From Rubellimicrobium roseum (lineage in GTDB: Bacteria; Pseudomonadota; Alphaproteobacteria; Rhodobacterales; Rhodobacteraceae), in NCBI RefSeq assembly GCF_006152145.1, contig NZ_VDFV01000028.1, positions 1-49,686 of the forward strand: a DNA stretch of 49,686 nt, in the 5' to 3' direction. The notes under the pieces are model-generated. The model did not search any database. It worked only from the letters and a program-made list of their open reading frames with translations, and was not told the origin of the DNA. This document shows positions 1 through 9,713 of this stretch, piece after piece; position 1 is the first letter of the stretch, and each line of letters opens with the position of its first letter. Position numbers and translations under genes: made by a program.

Positions 1-40
1 CGAGGAGCTGCTGCCCGAGGAGCTGCGCGGCCTCACTTGA
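1..40 (+). CDS. 3' end of an upstream gene (partial)
   Basis: The first 40 bases read as twelve codons (EELLPEELRGLT) followed by TGA at 38-40. The acidic, helical reading and the clean stop look like the C-terminus of a gene entering from the left, convergent with the arabinofuranosidase gene. There is too little to assign a family, and chance reading cannot be excluded. Confidence 0.35.
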   Translation, partial: EELLPEELRGLT

Positions 41-179
41 TCTGCTGCTCGGCACCCGCGCGGGAGCGGAGCCGACGCTGCTCTCGCCGACCTACTGATC
101 GAAGCCTTGCCATAAAACGAGCCTCTACTACGCAAACAGCGATGGACCGACACAGGCCGCCTCAGTCCACCGCAGTGCC

Positions 180-1748
180 TTAGACGCTGACCCGTAACAT
201 CTGCCAGGAGTGAGGCGGCAAGTCGACGCGGGCGATGCCATCCTCGACCACAGCCCCCTGTCCGGGCCGGGGCACGACCTCGTTCGGCCGCTCCACGCTG
301 TTCACGACGTGCAGGTCCGGATGGGCGATGACCTGATGATCGATCACCCGGGCCGTCGTCCCGAAGCCCTGAAGCGAGAGGTCCACCGAGAGCGTCTTGG
401 ACGGATGACGGTTCACGGCGAAGAAGGTGACGACCTTCTCACCTTGATCGAGCACCCCAGCCACGTCGAGATAGGGCACCTCTCCAGCCATTTCCGTTTC
501 GTAGCTCGGCGAATCGACGGCAAGTTGCAGGGCCGTGCCACGCCCATAAAGCGAGGTGAGCAGGAAAGGCCAGTAGGTGGTCTGCCGCCAGGCGGGGCCG
601 CCGGGCTCGGTCATGATCGGGGCAATTACGTTCACGATCTGCGCGATGCAGGCGATCTTCACCACGTCCGCGCGGCGGATGAAGGTGTTGAGCGTGAGCC
701 CCACCTGCAGCACGTCCTCGAAGTTGTAGATGTCCTCGAGCAGGCGGGGGGCATGCGGCCAGCCCTGCATCCCCTCGAGGATGGAGCGGTCCTGTTCGTG
801 GGAGTGGTACCAGACGTTCCATTCGTCGAAGCAGATGGCCACCTCGCGCTTGGAGCGCTTGTTGGCCTTCACGACGTTGATGACCGACTGGATGGTGGCG
901 ATGTAGGTGTCGAGCTTCGAGCTCAGCGCCAGATACTCGGCCGTGTTCTTGGCCTTGTTCTGTGAGTACATATGGAGCGAGAGGTAATCCACCGTGTCGT
1001 AGGTGTGCTCCAGCGTGATTCGCTCCCACTCGGGATAGGTGGGCATGTCTGGCTTAGAGGACCCGCAAACCACGAGTTCCAGCTTTTTGTCGAACGCCCT
1101 GAGCGCCTTGGCGACCTCGCCCGCCACCCGCCCGTACTCGACGGCGGTCTTCTGACCGATCTGCCAAGGCCCGTCCATCTCGTTGCCGAGGCACCAGAGT
1201 TGGCAATTCCATGGCTCCGCGCGACCGTTCTTCTTGCGAAGATCGCCCCAATAGGCGCCCGTCGGTCCATTCACGTATTCAACGAAATTGCGGGCTTCGT
1301 CGAGCCCCCGCGAGCCGAGGTTCAACGCGAGCATGGGCTTGGTCCCGACAAGCTCGCACCAATCCATGAACTCGTGGATCCCGACGGCATTCGACTCCGA
1401 GGTGTGCCAGGCGAGGTCGAGCCGCGTGGGGCGGCTTTCGCGGGGGCCGATGCCGTCCTCCCAGTTGTAGGAGGACACGAAATTGCCGCCGGGATAGCGG
1501 ATGAACGGCATCTGGAGCGCCCGCACGAGCTCGGCCACATCTCCACGGAAACCCTGGGCGTCGGCCGTCGGATGCCCCGGTTCATAGATGCCCGAATAGA
1601 TGGCGCGCCCTAGGTGCTCGAGGAAGCCCGAGTAGATCCGGTCATCGATGCGCGAAATGGTATAGTCGCGATGCACCGTGACACGCGCCGTCAACGCATC
1701 GCCTTCCGCCGCGGTCCCGCTGCTACGGGCCCCAACCCTGACGTTCAT
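180..1748 (-). CDS. alpha-L-arabinofuranosidase, GH51
   Basis: The product (522 aa) matches family 51 glycoside hydrolases, which remove terminal alpha-L-arabinofuranosyl groups from arabinan, arabinoxylan or small arabinosides. Visible signatures are a catalytic (beta/alpha)8 region with RYPGGNF near residue 84, the acid/base Glu190 in CLGNEMDG, the nucleophile Glu309 in CFDEWNVW, and a C-terminal beta domain from about residue 400. No signal peptide is seen, so it probably acts in the cytoplasm on imported oligosaccharides. The ATG at 1748 is chosen over an upstream in-frame start at 1781 because GGGAGG lies 8 nt before it. It follows the ArsR-like gene on the same strand by 97 bp and lies opposite an oligosaccharide ABC importer, which suggests one uptake-and-cleavage unit. 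Confidence 0.93.
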   Translation of the reverse strand: MNVRVGARSSGTAAEGDALTARVTVHRDYTISRIDDRIYSGFLEHLGRAIYSGIYEPGHPTADAQGFRGDVAELVRALQMPFIRYPGGNFVSSYNWEDGIGPRESRPTRLDLAWHTSESNAVGIHEFMDWCELVGTKPMLALNLGSRGLDEARNFVEYVNGPTGAYWGDLRKKNGRAEPWNCQLWCLGNEMDGPWQIGQKTAVEYGRVAGEVAKALRAFDKKLELVVCGSSKPDMPTYPEWERITLEHTYDTVDYLSLHMYSQNKAKNTAEYLALSSKLDTYIATIQSVINVVKANKRSKREVAICFDEWNVWYHSHEQDRSILEGMQGWPHAPRLLEDIYNFEDVLQVGLTLNTFIRRADVVKIACIAQIVNVIAPIMTEPGGPAWRQTTYWPFLLTSLYGRGTALQLAVDSPSYETEMAGEVPYLDVAGVLDQGEKVVTFFAVNRHPSKTLSVDLSLQGFGTTARVIDHQVIAHPDLHVVNSVERPNEVVPRPGQGAVVEDGIARVDLPPHSWQMLRVSV

Positions 1749-1786
1749 CTTTGTATCCTCCCGCCGCGCATCTTGGCGCACTATTC

Positions 1787-1805
1787 GTATCGTGTTGGTC
1801 GATAC
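1787..1805. promoter_or_regulatory. inverted repeat in the arabinofuranosidase leader
   Basis: GTATCG and CGATAC form a perfect 6-bp inverted repeat separated by 7 nt. It lies between the end of the ArsR-like gene and the GH51 start, about 40 nt upstream of the ATG. It could be an operator for the neighbouring regulator or for a LacI/ROK-type factor; no second copy was found near the facing transporter operon. Confidence 0.4.
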
Positions 1806-1845
1806 TTATCCGGAGGAGGGATGCAGTGGTCAAGCTCCGTCTTCG

Positions 1846-2772
1846 TCAGCGGCGCCGGATGAGCCTCAGAAGGATGTCCTGATCGTAATTTCCGAAACCG
1901 CGCCCGAAGATGTTGATGCCGCCCGGGTGCCGGGCATCTTCCCGGACCGCGACCGTGAGCCTGATCGAGCGGTGATCCGACAGGCTCAGGTCCTTTATGC
2001 TGACGGGAGAGATCTTCATCCCGTCGACGAAGGACCCCTCGGGCGTCACCCGGAAGCTCTTGAGCATCCCGTACTGACTTCCCTTCAGCTTCCACCAGTC
2101 GGGCGTGTAGACCCCTCGCTTGTCGCCGAAGTCCCCGGGCGAGGTCCACGTCCCGATCTCGACCCCGTTGATGGAGACCGTGATGTCGGAGGGCCAGTTC
2201 GGGGAAGTCCCCGGAACCTCCGACGACAGCTCCATCGATACTTCCAAGACGGCGACCTCCCCGCCCAAGATCCTGGCATTGTTGGGAAACTGGTATTCGA
2301 CATAACCGCGCATGAACCAGATGAGCGCGGCACCCATCCGACCCGGATCGAGGAAGCTGTCGGGCACGTCGAGCAAGCCGACCACGCCGTGGGGCGAGCA
2401 AAGGCCGCAAGGCGCGCTGACGTGGCAGCTCGTGTAGAGGCCAAGCGGCATCGCGGTCTCGATGGTGTCGGAATTCGTCGGCTGGCCGGCGTCCTTGAAG
2501 GTGACCAGGACCTCATCGAAGAGCGTGTGGCAGAGCTTCTGGGTGCCCTTGCGCGCGCGCTGGTTCTCGGACCGTACGAGGCCGGCATCCTCAAGGATCT
2601 GGATGTTGGCCGAGACGCTCGACTGCGGCAAGCCAGTCGCCGCCGAGATCTCATTCACGTTCAAGGGGCCTGAGCGTAGCAGCTTGAGGATGCGGGCGCG
2701 GGCCGGGGACGCGAAGGCCCTGAGCACCAGCTGGTCCTCCTCGGGGTCCACGATGAGGAAATCGCGGGCCAT
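1846..2772 (-). CDS. ArsR-like winged-helix transcriptional regulator
   Basis: This 308-aa protein has an N-terminal ArsR-type winged helix (roughly residues 10-95, with FASPARARILKLL and the recognition-helix region GLPQSSVSANIQ) and a long C-terminal region without an obvious enzyme motif. The layout resembles the COG4189 type of predicted HTH regulators, which I recall being found beside arabinofuranosidase genes. The C-terminal half is rich in beta strand and may bind a carbohydrate ligand (inference). The ATG at 2772 is preferred over 2853 because AAGGA lies 7 nt upstream and conserved-looking sequence begins there. It is the first gene of a two-gene unit with the GH51 enzyme and is divergent from the sugar importer, so it probably controls both. 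Confidence 0.78.
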   Translation of the reverse strand: MARDFLIVDPEEDQLVLRAFASPARARILKLLRSGPLNVNEISAATGLPQSSVSANIQILEDAGLVRSENQRARKGTQKLCHTLFDEVLVTFKDAGQPTNSDTIETAMPLGLYTSCHVSAPCGLCSPHGVVGLLDVPDSFLDPGRMGAALIWFMRGYVEYQFPNNARILGGEVAVLEVSMELSSEVPGTSPNWPSDITVSINGVEIGTWTSPGDFGDKRGVYTPDWWKLKGSQYGMLKSFRVTPEGSFVDGMKISPVSIKDLSLSDHRSIRLTVAVREDARHPGGINIFGRGFGNYDQDILLRLIRRR

Positions 2773-3009
2773 GGCCATGTCCTTCACGTCAGTTGGTTCA
2801 GTGGGTGACGCTAGCAGGTTTCTTGGTGCATTCAACGCGGCGTGAGCAGGCAAGGAACTAAAAGCGCCTCTTGGTCCGCAGATAAGCGACCGGAGCAGGC
2901 TACGAACCGGGCAGATCAGTATGTAGCACGAAAACTGTTGAGAATGGCGACCGAGCGGCTACAGTGCTCGCAACAAGGCGGCGAAGTGCCGCAACAACGG
3001 GAGGAAAGC

Positions 3010-4281
3010 ATGAACGCAGTGTCGAGATTCGGCGCGGCCGCAGTAGCTGCGCTTGTGGTGGCGGGACCTGCCGCCGCGCAGGAGACCGTGGTCTGGTGGG
3101 ACTTCCTGAGCGGCGGCGACGGCGTGCGCATGAAGCAGCTGATCGACGACTTCAATGCCGCGCACGACGGCCAGATCGCGATCGATGCCACCACGCTCGA
3201 ATGGGGCACGCCGTTCTATTCCAAGGTCCAGACCTCAGCGGCCGTCGGCGAGGCGCCGGACATCATGACCTACCACGCGAGCCGAATCCCGCTCGCCGTG
3301 GAGCAGGGCGTGCTTCAGCCGATCACGGAAGCGGACTGGCAGGCGATGGGCCTCTCTCCGTCCGACTACGACCCGGCGACCCTGGAGGCTGCAACCGTCG
3401 ATGGGCAGATCTACGCGGTGCCCTTCGACACCCACCCGATCGTCCTCTACTACAACAAGGACGTCCTCGCGGAAGCGGGACTCCTGACAGAAGATGGACT
3501 ACCCATGGGTCTCGACTCGCGGGAAGGGTTCACGGCAACTCTGCAAGCGCTCAAGGATCACGGCGTAGCCTTTCCGATGGCGAGCGTGACCGCCGACGGG
3601 AACTTCATGTTCCGCACGATCTACTCGCTCATGGCCCAGCAGGACGGCGAACTGCTGACGGACGGCGAGTTCCTCGCCGGCGACAACGGAGAGAAGCTGC
3701 AGAACGCGCTTTCCGTCCTGGCCGAATGGACCGAGGCCGGGCTCCAGTCCACCTACACCGACTACCCCGCCACCGTCGCGCTCTTCACCTCGGGCGAGGC
3801 CGCGATGATGATTAACGGAGTCTGGGAAGTCCCGACGATGATGGACGCGCAGGCCGCCGGCAACCTGTTCGAGTGGGGCGCCGTCGAGCTTCCCGTGATC
3901 TTCGACCATCCCGCGACCTATGCGGACAGCCACGCCTTCGCGATACCCGCCAACCAGGGCGTGGAGATGTCGCCCGAAAAGCGTGCCGCCGTGCTCGAGG
4001 TGATGGGCTGGATGGCCAAGAACTCGCTGTTCTGGGCAACCGCGGGGCATATCCCTGCCTATGGTCCGGTCACGCAGTCCGAGGACTACAAGGCCATGCA
4101 GCCCAACGCGACCTACTCGTCGCTGACGGCCAACATGATCTTTGATCCCAAGACGCCGCTCGCCGGGGTCGCGGGACCGATCTTCGATGTCATGTCCACC
4201 TACTTCGTGCCAACGCTCAACGGCGAGATGGACCCGGCCGAGGCCGTCGAGGAAATCCGTTACGAACTGAACGACATGTAA
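3010..4281 (+). CDS. sugar ABC transporter substrate-binding protein
   Basis: This 423-aa protein is a family 1 extracellular solute-binding protein (MalE/UgpB-like). It has a signal peptide (hydrophobic core at residues 9-18 ending AAA-Q, about residue 23) followed by the typical start ETVVWWDFLSGGDG. The periplasmic product should capture an oligosaccharide, probably an arabinoside given the divergent GH51 gene. The ATG at 3010 has GGGAGG 5 nt upstream; the reading frame extends further upstream but without export features. The gene begins the transporter operon and is followed by a strong hairpin before the permease genes. Confidence 0.92.
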   Translation: MNAVSRFGAAAVAALVVAGPAAAQETVVWWDFLSGGDGVRMKQLIDDFNAAHDGQIAIDATTLEWGTPFYSKVQTSAAVGEAPDIMTYHASRIPLAVEQGVLQPITEADWQAMGLSPSDYDPATLEAATVDGQIYAVPFDTHPIVLYYNKDVLAEAGLLTEDGLPMGLDSREGFTATLQALKDHGVAFPMASVTADGNFMFRTIYSLMAQQDGELLTDGEFLAGDNGEKLQNALSVLAEWTEAGLQSTYTDYPATVALFTSGEAAMMINGVWEVPTMMDAQAAGNLFEWGAVELPVIFDHPATYADSHAFAIPANQGVEMSPEKRAAVLEVMGWMAKNSLFWATAGHIPAYGPVTQSEDYKAMQPNATYSSLTANMIFDPKTPLAGVAGPIFDVMSTYFVPTLNGEMDPAEAVEEIRYELNDM

Positions 4282-4291
4282 GAGCGAAGCC

Positions 4292-4316
4292 CCGGGGCGC
4301 CCTTCCGGCGCCCCGG
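4292..4316 (+). terminator. intercistronic hairpin after the sugar-binding protein gene
   Basis: A perfect 10-bp stem (CCGGGGCGCC with GGCGCCCCGG) closes a 5-nt loop CTTCC, 11 nt after the stop codon and 29 nt before the first permease. It lacks a T-tract, so it may act as a partial terminator or an mRNA-stabilising hairpin that makes binding protein more abundant than permease. Confidence 0.7.
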
Positions 4317-4344
4317 ACCCAATTCGCCGCCGGGAGAGCCGCAC

Positions 4345-5229
4345 ATGCTCCGGAATGCCAAGAAGGAAGCGCTCATCGCCCTGGTCCTAGTCGCGCCTTT
4401 CGCGGCCATCTACGGGCTGGCTTTCATCTACCCGACCATCCAGATGTTCCTGCTGAGCTTCACGGACGCGCCGCTGATCGGGCAGGGCGACTACGTGGGC
4501 GTCGAGAACTACGCCCGGCTGCCTGGGGACCGTCGCTTCCAGACGGCCCTATGGAACACGGGATACTTCGTGGTCCTCAGCGTGATCCCGGGCACCTTCG
4601 TGGCCCTGGCGATCGCGCTTGCCGTTGACCGGCTGAAGGGCCGCTTCCAGTCGCTCGTGCTTGCGCTCTTCTTCCTCCCCTACATCCTTCCGGTCTCCGT
4701 GGTCTACCTGATCTGGGACTGGACCCTGAACTTCCAGTTCGGGATCGCCATGCACCTGTTCGACCTCCTGGGCATCCAACGGGTGCCGATCTTCAAGTCG
4801 ACGGCCTGGTTCATGCCCGCCGTGGCGCTCGTCACGGTCTGGTGGACCTGCGGCTTCTCGATCCTGCTGTTCCTGGCCGGCCTGCGGGCCATTCCGGCCG
4901 AGATATATGAGGCGGCCGCCCTCGACAACGCGGGCCGGTGGACGACCTTCCGGCGAGTTACTTGGCCGCTCATCTGGCCCGTGACGGCGTTGGTGCTGAC
5001 GATCCAGCTCATCCTTCAACTCAAGATCTTCGACCAGGTCTACCTGTTCTCGACCGGCGGGCGCCCCAACGACAACCTCGTCCTCGTCTACTACATCTTT
5101 CAGCGGGCCTTCCAAAGCGACCAGGGCGGCCGCGCCGCCGCCATCGCGGTGGTCCTCTTCGTCATGGTGGTGATCGTGTCGGTCTTCAACTTCCAGCTCG
5201 TGCGGATGAGCCGCGGGAGGGCGCAATGA
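4345..5229 (+). CDS. sugar ABC transporter permease (MalF/UgpA type)
   Basis: This 294-aa inner-membrane protein has about six hydrophobic segments and the EAA loop that contacts the ATPase (EIYEAAALDNAGRWTTFRRV, near residue 187). It is a standard CUT1 sugar permease. The start ATG follows CCGGGAGAGCCGCAC. Its stop overlaps the next permease start (ATGA), so the two are translationally coupled. Confidence 0.92.
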   Translation: MLRNAKKEALIALVLVAPFAAIYGLAFIYPTIQMFLLSFTDAPLIGQGDYVGVENYARLPGDRRFQTALWNTGYFVVLSVIPGTFVALAIALAVDRLKGRFQSLVLALFFLPYILPVSVVYLIWDWTLNFQFGIAMHLFDLLGIQRVPIFKSTAWFMPAVALVTVWWTCGFSILLFLAGLRAIPAEIYEAAALDNAGRWTTFRRVTWPLIWPVTALVLTIQLILQLKIFDQVYLFSTGGRPNDNLVLVYYIFQRAFQSDQGGRAAAIAVVLFVMVVIVSVFNFQLVRMSRGRAQ

Positions 5230-6095
5230 CGGCACTGCCAGCCCAGGGCATCGCGCCCTTGCAGCGGATCCAACGGCTCAACGTCGCCGGGGCTATCCTG
5301 TCCATCCTCACCGTCGTGGCCGCGGTCATCTGGGCCTTCCCGATCTACTGGGCCGTCGTGACCTCTCTGAAGCCCGAGAACGAGACCGTCCGGGCCGCCG
5401 TCGAACTCTGGCCCGAAACCCTCACCTTCGAGCACTACCGCTTCGCGCTCTTCGAGACCCAGATCGGGAACTGGTATCTGAACTCGCTGGGCACGGCGTT
5501 CGGCACCATGATCCTGACCGTGAGCTCGTCGCTCCTGTGTGGATATGCCATCTCCCAACTGCGCTTCCCGTTGCGCCAGCCGCTCTGGTGGCTCATCCTG
5601 GCGAGCTTCATGGTCCCGACCCAGACCCTCATCATTAACCACTTCGAACTCGTGGCAAACCTCGGGCTCCTGAACACCTGGGCCGGAATCATCCTTCCGC
5701 AGCTGATCCACCCCGTGGTCATCATCGTCTACAAGCAGTTCTTCGACGGCGTTCCCAAGGAGTTCCGGGAGGCCGCCGTGATGGACAACGCCTCGGAGTG
5801 GCGGATCCTCACGCGCGTCTACATCCCCATGAACTGGGGGGTGACCACGGCGCTCTGCATCGTGACCTTCATCTGGTCGTGGAACGCCTTCTTGTGGCCG
5901 TTTCTTGCGGTGACCCGGACCGAGGAGATGACCATCACCGTAGGGATCACGCAGGTGAACGACGCCTTCGGGGTCTACTACGCCCGCCAGCTGTCCGCGG
6001 CCGTCCTGGCCGGCCTGCCGGTGGCGCTCGCCTATCTGATCTTCCAGCGGCGCGTCACGCAGGCGATCACTTTGTCAGCCGGGATAAAGGGCTGA
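5226..6095 (+). CDS. sugar ABC transporter permease (MalG/UgpE type)
   Basis: This second permease subunit (289 aa) has an N-terminal membrane segment around residues 21-43, the CUT1 signature near VTSLKPENE, and an EAA motif (EFREAAVMDNASEWRILTRV) around residue 180. The ATG at 5226 overlaps the previous stop; a longer upstream reading frame lies inside the first permease gene and is rejected. The operon ends at a hairpin convergent with the ATPase gene. Confidence 0.92.
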   Translation: MTALPAQGIAPLQRIQRLNVAGAILSILTVVAAVIWAFPIYWAVVTSLKPENETVRAAVELWPETLTFEHYRFALFETQIGNWYLNSLGTAFGTMILTVSSSLLCGYAISQLRFPLRQPLWWLILASFMVPTQTLIINHFELVANLGLLNTWAGIILPQLIHPVVIIVYKQFFDGVPKEFREAAVMDNASEWRILTRVYIPMNWGVTTALCIVTFIWSWNAFLWPFLAVTRTEEMTITVGITQVNDAFGVYYARQLSAAVLAGLPVALAYLIFQRRVTQAITLSAGIKG

Positions 6096-6121
6096 AGGAT
6101 TAAGGGTTGAAGCGGAAAGAA

Positions 6122-6144
6122 GGGGGGCGTCACCCACGCCCCCC
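6122..6144. terminator. bidirectional-type terminator hairpin between convergent genes
   Basis: A perfect 9-bp stem (GGGGGGCGT with ACGCCCCCC) and a 5-nt loop lie between the permease stop at 6095 and the stop of the convergent ATPase gene at 6151. There is no T-tract on either side. Confidence 0.65.
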
Positions 6145-6150
6145 ATGGTT

Positions 6151-7251
6151 TCAGGCCATGGCCAGGGAGCCGGCAGCCGGTTCCGCATGCCAAGCCCGCC
6201 CAGCCTGATCGAAAAGGTGGACTTCGCTCCGGTCGATCTCCAGCCCCACATGCGCGCCCGCGGCAAGGGAGGAGCGGCCCGTGTCCTGGGCCGTCACGCT
6301 GGCCCCATCCGGCAGGCGCACATGGACCAGGGTCCGGTCGCCCAGGCGTTCGACCACGGTCGCCTCGCCCTGGAGATCGCCGCCGGCGGGGGTGACCCGC
6401 AAGCTCTCGGGGCGGATGCCGAGCTGGTAGCGACCGGCTTCGGCGACGGTGACGTGGAGGGGCAGCCGCACTCCGGACGGCAGGACCGCCCCACGATCCG
6501 TGCCCCGCCGCTCGACCGTCACGTCGATGAAGTTCATGGCGGGACTGCCGACGAATCCCGCGACGAAGCGCGAGGCGGGACGCGAGTAGACTTCCATCGG
6601 CGTCCCGATCTGCTCGATCCGGCGGTCGTTGAGGACTACTATCCGGTCCGCCAGCGTCATGGCCTCGGTCTGATCGTGGGTCACATAGATCATCGTGGAC
6701 CTGATCCGCTGATGGAGTTCCGCCAGTTCGACCCGCGTCCGCACGCGCAACGCCGCGTCGAGGTTCGACAGTGGCTCATCGAAAAGGAATGCCCTCGGCT
6801 CCTTCACGATGGCGCGCCCGATCGCCACCCGCTGCCGCTGCCCCCCCGAGAGCTGGGCCGGGCGCCGGTCCAAGAGTTGCCCTATTTCCAGAATCCGCGC
6901 CGCTTCGCCCACCCGGCGCGCAATCTCGTCCGAAGCCATCCCGACGTTGCGCAGTCCGAATGCCAGATTCTCACGCACCGTCATATGGGGGTAGAGCGCA
7001 TAGTTCTGGAAGACCATCGCCACACCCCGCTGGCCGGGAGGCAGGCTCTCGCACCGCGTCCCACCGATGGTGAGCGTGCCCGAGTCGATCGTTTCAAGGC
7101 CGGCGATCATGCGGAGAAGAGTGGACTTGCCCGATCCTGACGGTCCAAGGAACACCACGAGTTCGCCCGAGCGTATGGCGAGCGACACGTCGTCGATCAC
7201 CGGCACGGCCCCATAGCTCTTGGAGACATTGGTCAGCACGATTTCGGCCAT
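6151..7251 (-). CDS. sugar ABC transporter ATP-binding protein (UgpC/MalK type)
   Basis: This 366-aa ATPase has Walker [10 protein letters not shown] (residues 36-44), a Q-loop at QNYAL, signature LSGGQRQRV, Walker [12 protein letters not shown], an H-loop in YVTHD, and a C-terminal TOBE/OB regulatory domain from about residue 240 (GIRPESLRV). The start at 7251 has GGGGAGGAGC 6 nt upstream and is chosen over 7275. It lies on the opposite strand, convergent with the binding protein and permeases that otherwise lack an ATPase, so it very probably energises that importer. Confidence 0.93.
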   Translation of the reverse strand: MAEIVLTNVSKSYGAVPVIDDVSLAIRSGELVVFLGPSGSGKSTLLRMIAGLETIDSGTLTIGGTRCESLPPGQRGVAMVFQNYALYPHMTVRENLAFGLRNVGMASDEIARRVGEAARILEIGQLLDRRPAQLSGGQRQRVAIGRAIVKEPRAFLFDEPLSNLDAALRVRTRVELAELHQRIRSTMIYVTHDQTEAMTLADRIVVLNDRRIEQIGTPMEVYSRPASRFVAGFVGSPAMNFIDVTVERRGTDRGAVLPSGVRLPLHVTVAEAGRYQLGIRPESLRVTPAGGDLQGEATVVERLGDRTLVHVRLPDGASVTAQDTGRSSLAAGAHVGLEIDRSEVHLFDQAGRAWHAEPAAGSLAMA

Positions 7252-7312
7252 GTCTTGCTCCTCCCCGTTTTCCATTCATCCTTGTGGATATAGATCAATA
7301 GTCAAGGATCAA

Positions 7313-8325
7313 ATGACCGGGGCAGGGCGGCGACAGTTACGTCGACTTGGTGGGCACGACCATTGACCGGCCTCTCGCCTTCGAAGGTGCCAACGTTACC
7401 GTCATCGACAATGTTGCGGAGCCGGCCCGCCGCGCCGCCGAGAGCTTCGACGTGACCAGCGTGGTGGGCCGTGCCTCCCATTCAGGCGTCCTCGAGAAGG
7501 CCGGCGCTCAGAACGCCGGCCTGCTGATCGCGGTCACGCGCTCGGACGAGTTGAACATGGTGGCCTGCCAGGTCGCCCATTCGCTCTTTTCGGTGAAGCG
7601 GCGCGTCGCCCGTGTGCGGCACAACGGCGACCTCGCCCGATCTGGAGGAACCTCTACGCCAGCGACCAACTGTCTATAGACGTCATCATCTCCTCCAAGC
7701 TGGAGGTGGCCAACGGCATCATGCAGCGGCTGAGGACGCCGGGGGCGTTCGATGTGGTCGCTTTGGCGGACAGGCGCGTCCAGCTCCTGGGTATCCACTG
7801 CAACACCGAAACCTGCAGCGCCTCTGGCCACGGAATCCGCGACCTTCCCGGACGCTTCCTCGACGCCCACGTAGTGGTCTTGGCGCTGGCGCGGGAGGGG
7901 CGCGCCTTCGTTCCCACCGGAGACGACATCATCGAGCGTGGCGACGACGTGTTCGTGGTCACTACCCCCGGGGCCTTGGCCGGGTTCATGGACGCCTTCG
8001 GCCACAAGGAGCAGATCGCGCATCGCATCGTGATCGTCGGCGGCGGCGGCAATGTCGGGCTGAACCTTGCCCAGCAGATCCGGCGCCGCTTCGGTGTCGC
8101 GTCGCTCAAAGTGATCGAGGCGAGCCGTCCTCGGGCCGAGTTCATCGCGCGGGAACTCGGCTCCTCGGTGGTGATCCTTCAGGGCAACGCTCTCGACCGT
8201 GAGGTTCTGGGGGAGGCCAATGTCGGCGACGCCGAGACCCTCGTGGCCGTCACCAGCGACGACGAGACCAACCTCTTCGCCTCATTGCTCGCGAAGCGCA
8301 GAGGTTGCGAACGGACGATCACGCC
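7313..8325 (+). pseudogene. trkA: trkA remnant (K+ uptake regulatory subunit), frameshifted and truncated
   Basis: The intact gene would encode the cytoplasmic NAD-binding TrkA subunit that gates Trk potassium channels. The first RCK domain begins abnormally: only scraps of the GAGQVG nucleotide motif remain at 7313-7340, in two frames. TrkA-like sequence then runs in one frame to about 7635 (SDELNMVACQVAHSLFSVKRRVARVR) and shifts to another near 7640 (WRNLYASDQLSIDVIISSKLEVANG). The second Rossmann motif IVGGGGNVGLNLA is present near 8033-8071. Homology stops after LLAKRRGCERTI at about 8318, where the reading runs directly into TrkH-like sequence. About 160 C-terminal residues are missing. 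The locus is very unlikely to give functional TrkA. Confidence 0.88.
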
Positions 8326-9581
8326 CGGCCTCAATCTTTGGCAGGCTTTTCGGATCACTCCGCTGAGCTGGACCGCCGTGGCGCTCTTCGGGGCCTTGCC
8401 GCTCTTTCTGTCCGACCACTCTCAGTTCGAGCGCAACGCCAATAACGCCGTCGTCGAAGCCATGTCCGGCCTGACCACGACGGGTGCCACGATTCTCGTG
8501 GGGCTCGACCATGCGCCCCCCGGCATCCTTCTCTGGTGCGCCCTGCTCCAGTGGATGGGCGGCATCGAGATCATCGCCGTGGCGCTCGCGATCCTGCCGA
8601 CGCTTGGCGTAAGCGGCTGGCAGCTCTTGCGGACCGAGAGCTCGGACCGCTCCGAGAAGGTAATGCCCAAGGTGAAGCAGATCGCCCTCGCGATCTTTGG
8701 CGTCTATGTTCGGCTACCCTGCTTTACACGTCGAGCTACCGCCTCCTCGGGATGACCACCTTGAGTCCAGCGCTCACGCCCTGAGTACCGTGTCCGCGGC
8801 CGAATTCTCCACCTCCGACAACTCCCTGGGTCACTGGGACCTCCCGGCCCTGCACTGGGTGCCCACCCTGGTCATGCTGACGGGCAGCACCCCCTTCGTC
8901 CTTTACGTGCGCCTCCTGCGGGAGGAGGGAGCGGCGCTTTGGGATCAGCAGGTCCGCACGTTCCTCACGGTGCTGGTGATCGTCGTCGCGGGGCTGACGA
9001 TCGGACTCGTCGCCACGGGGCAGCATGGCGCGGCCGACGCCCCGCGCCACGCAGCCTTCAACACGGTCTCGGTGGTGACAACGACCGAATACGCCACGAC
9101 GGACTACAGCCTATGGGGGGATGCCGGCGTCGCGGCGTTCTTCGTGCTTACCTTCCTAGGGGGCTGCACCGGCTCCACCATCGGCGGCATGAAGATCTTC
9201 CGGTTCGAGGTGATGTGGATCCTGCTCCGGCGCCACTTCCTGCTGCTCCTGCCTGCTCGCGCCCTTGTAGCGAAGAAATACGCAAGGCGCCCGCTGCCCG
9301 AGGACCTGGTTGGGTCCGTGGTGGCATTCCTGGCACTCTTCTTCGTCTGCTACAGCCTGCTGACGGTCTCGCTGATGGGCTTGGGCCTCTATTTCCTGAC
9401 AAGCGCCAGCGGAGCGGCGACGACGCTGGCCGTTGTGGGTTCTGGCCTGGGCTAGACTAGCGGTTCGGCGGGGAACTTCTCCACGCTCCTAGATGGCGCC
9501 AAGTGGCTACTGTCCTTCGCTATGCTGCTTGGGCGGCGGGCGTTCATCACAGTGCTGATCGTGTTCGTGCCCAAGTTTTAG
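8326..9581 (+). pseudogene. trkH: trkH remnant (K+ channel subunit), truncated with frameshifts and stops
   Basis: TrkH is the membrane pore subunit of the Trk potassium uptake system. Sequence from about 8350 aligns with its middle: the pore filter region SGLTTTGATILVGLD, then LQWMGG. The frame breaks at about 8705 and again near 8770, where HALSTVSAAEFSTSDNSLGH resumes. A second filter-like stretch is seen at TTEYATTDYS and a third at GGCTGSTIGGMK. A TAG at 9453-9455 interrupts the gene just after GSGLG, yet in-frame homology continues (SAGNFSTLLDGAKW, LIVFVPKF) until a TAG at 9579-9581 where TrkH normally has Trp. The N-terminal 110 or so residues were deleted together with the trkA tail, fusing the two relics. 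Confidence 0.88.
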
Positions 9582-9713
9582 CGCGGCTGAGGCTGGCACA
9601 CGGACCCGTCAAGGTCCTGGCGAGTTCGCACGCGATGGGCGCGCCTCGTTCTGGATTGCCGACCGGCGTCACAGCGGGCAGGCTTGGTGCGAGGGTCTGA
9701 AGGGAGTGCCTGA

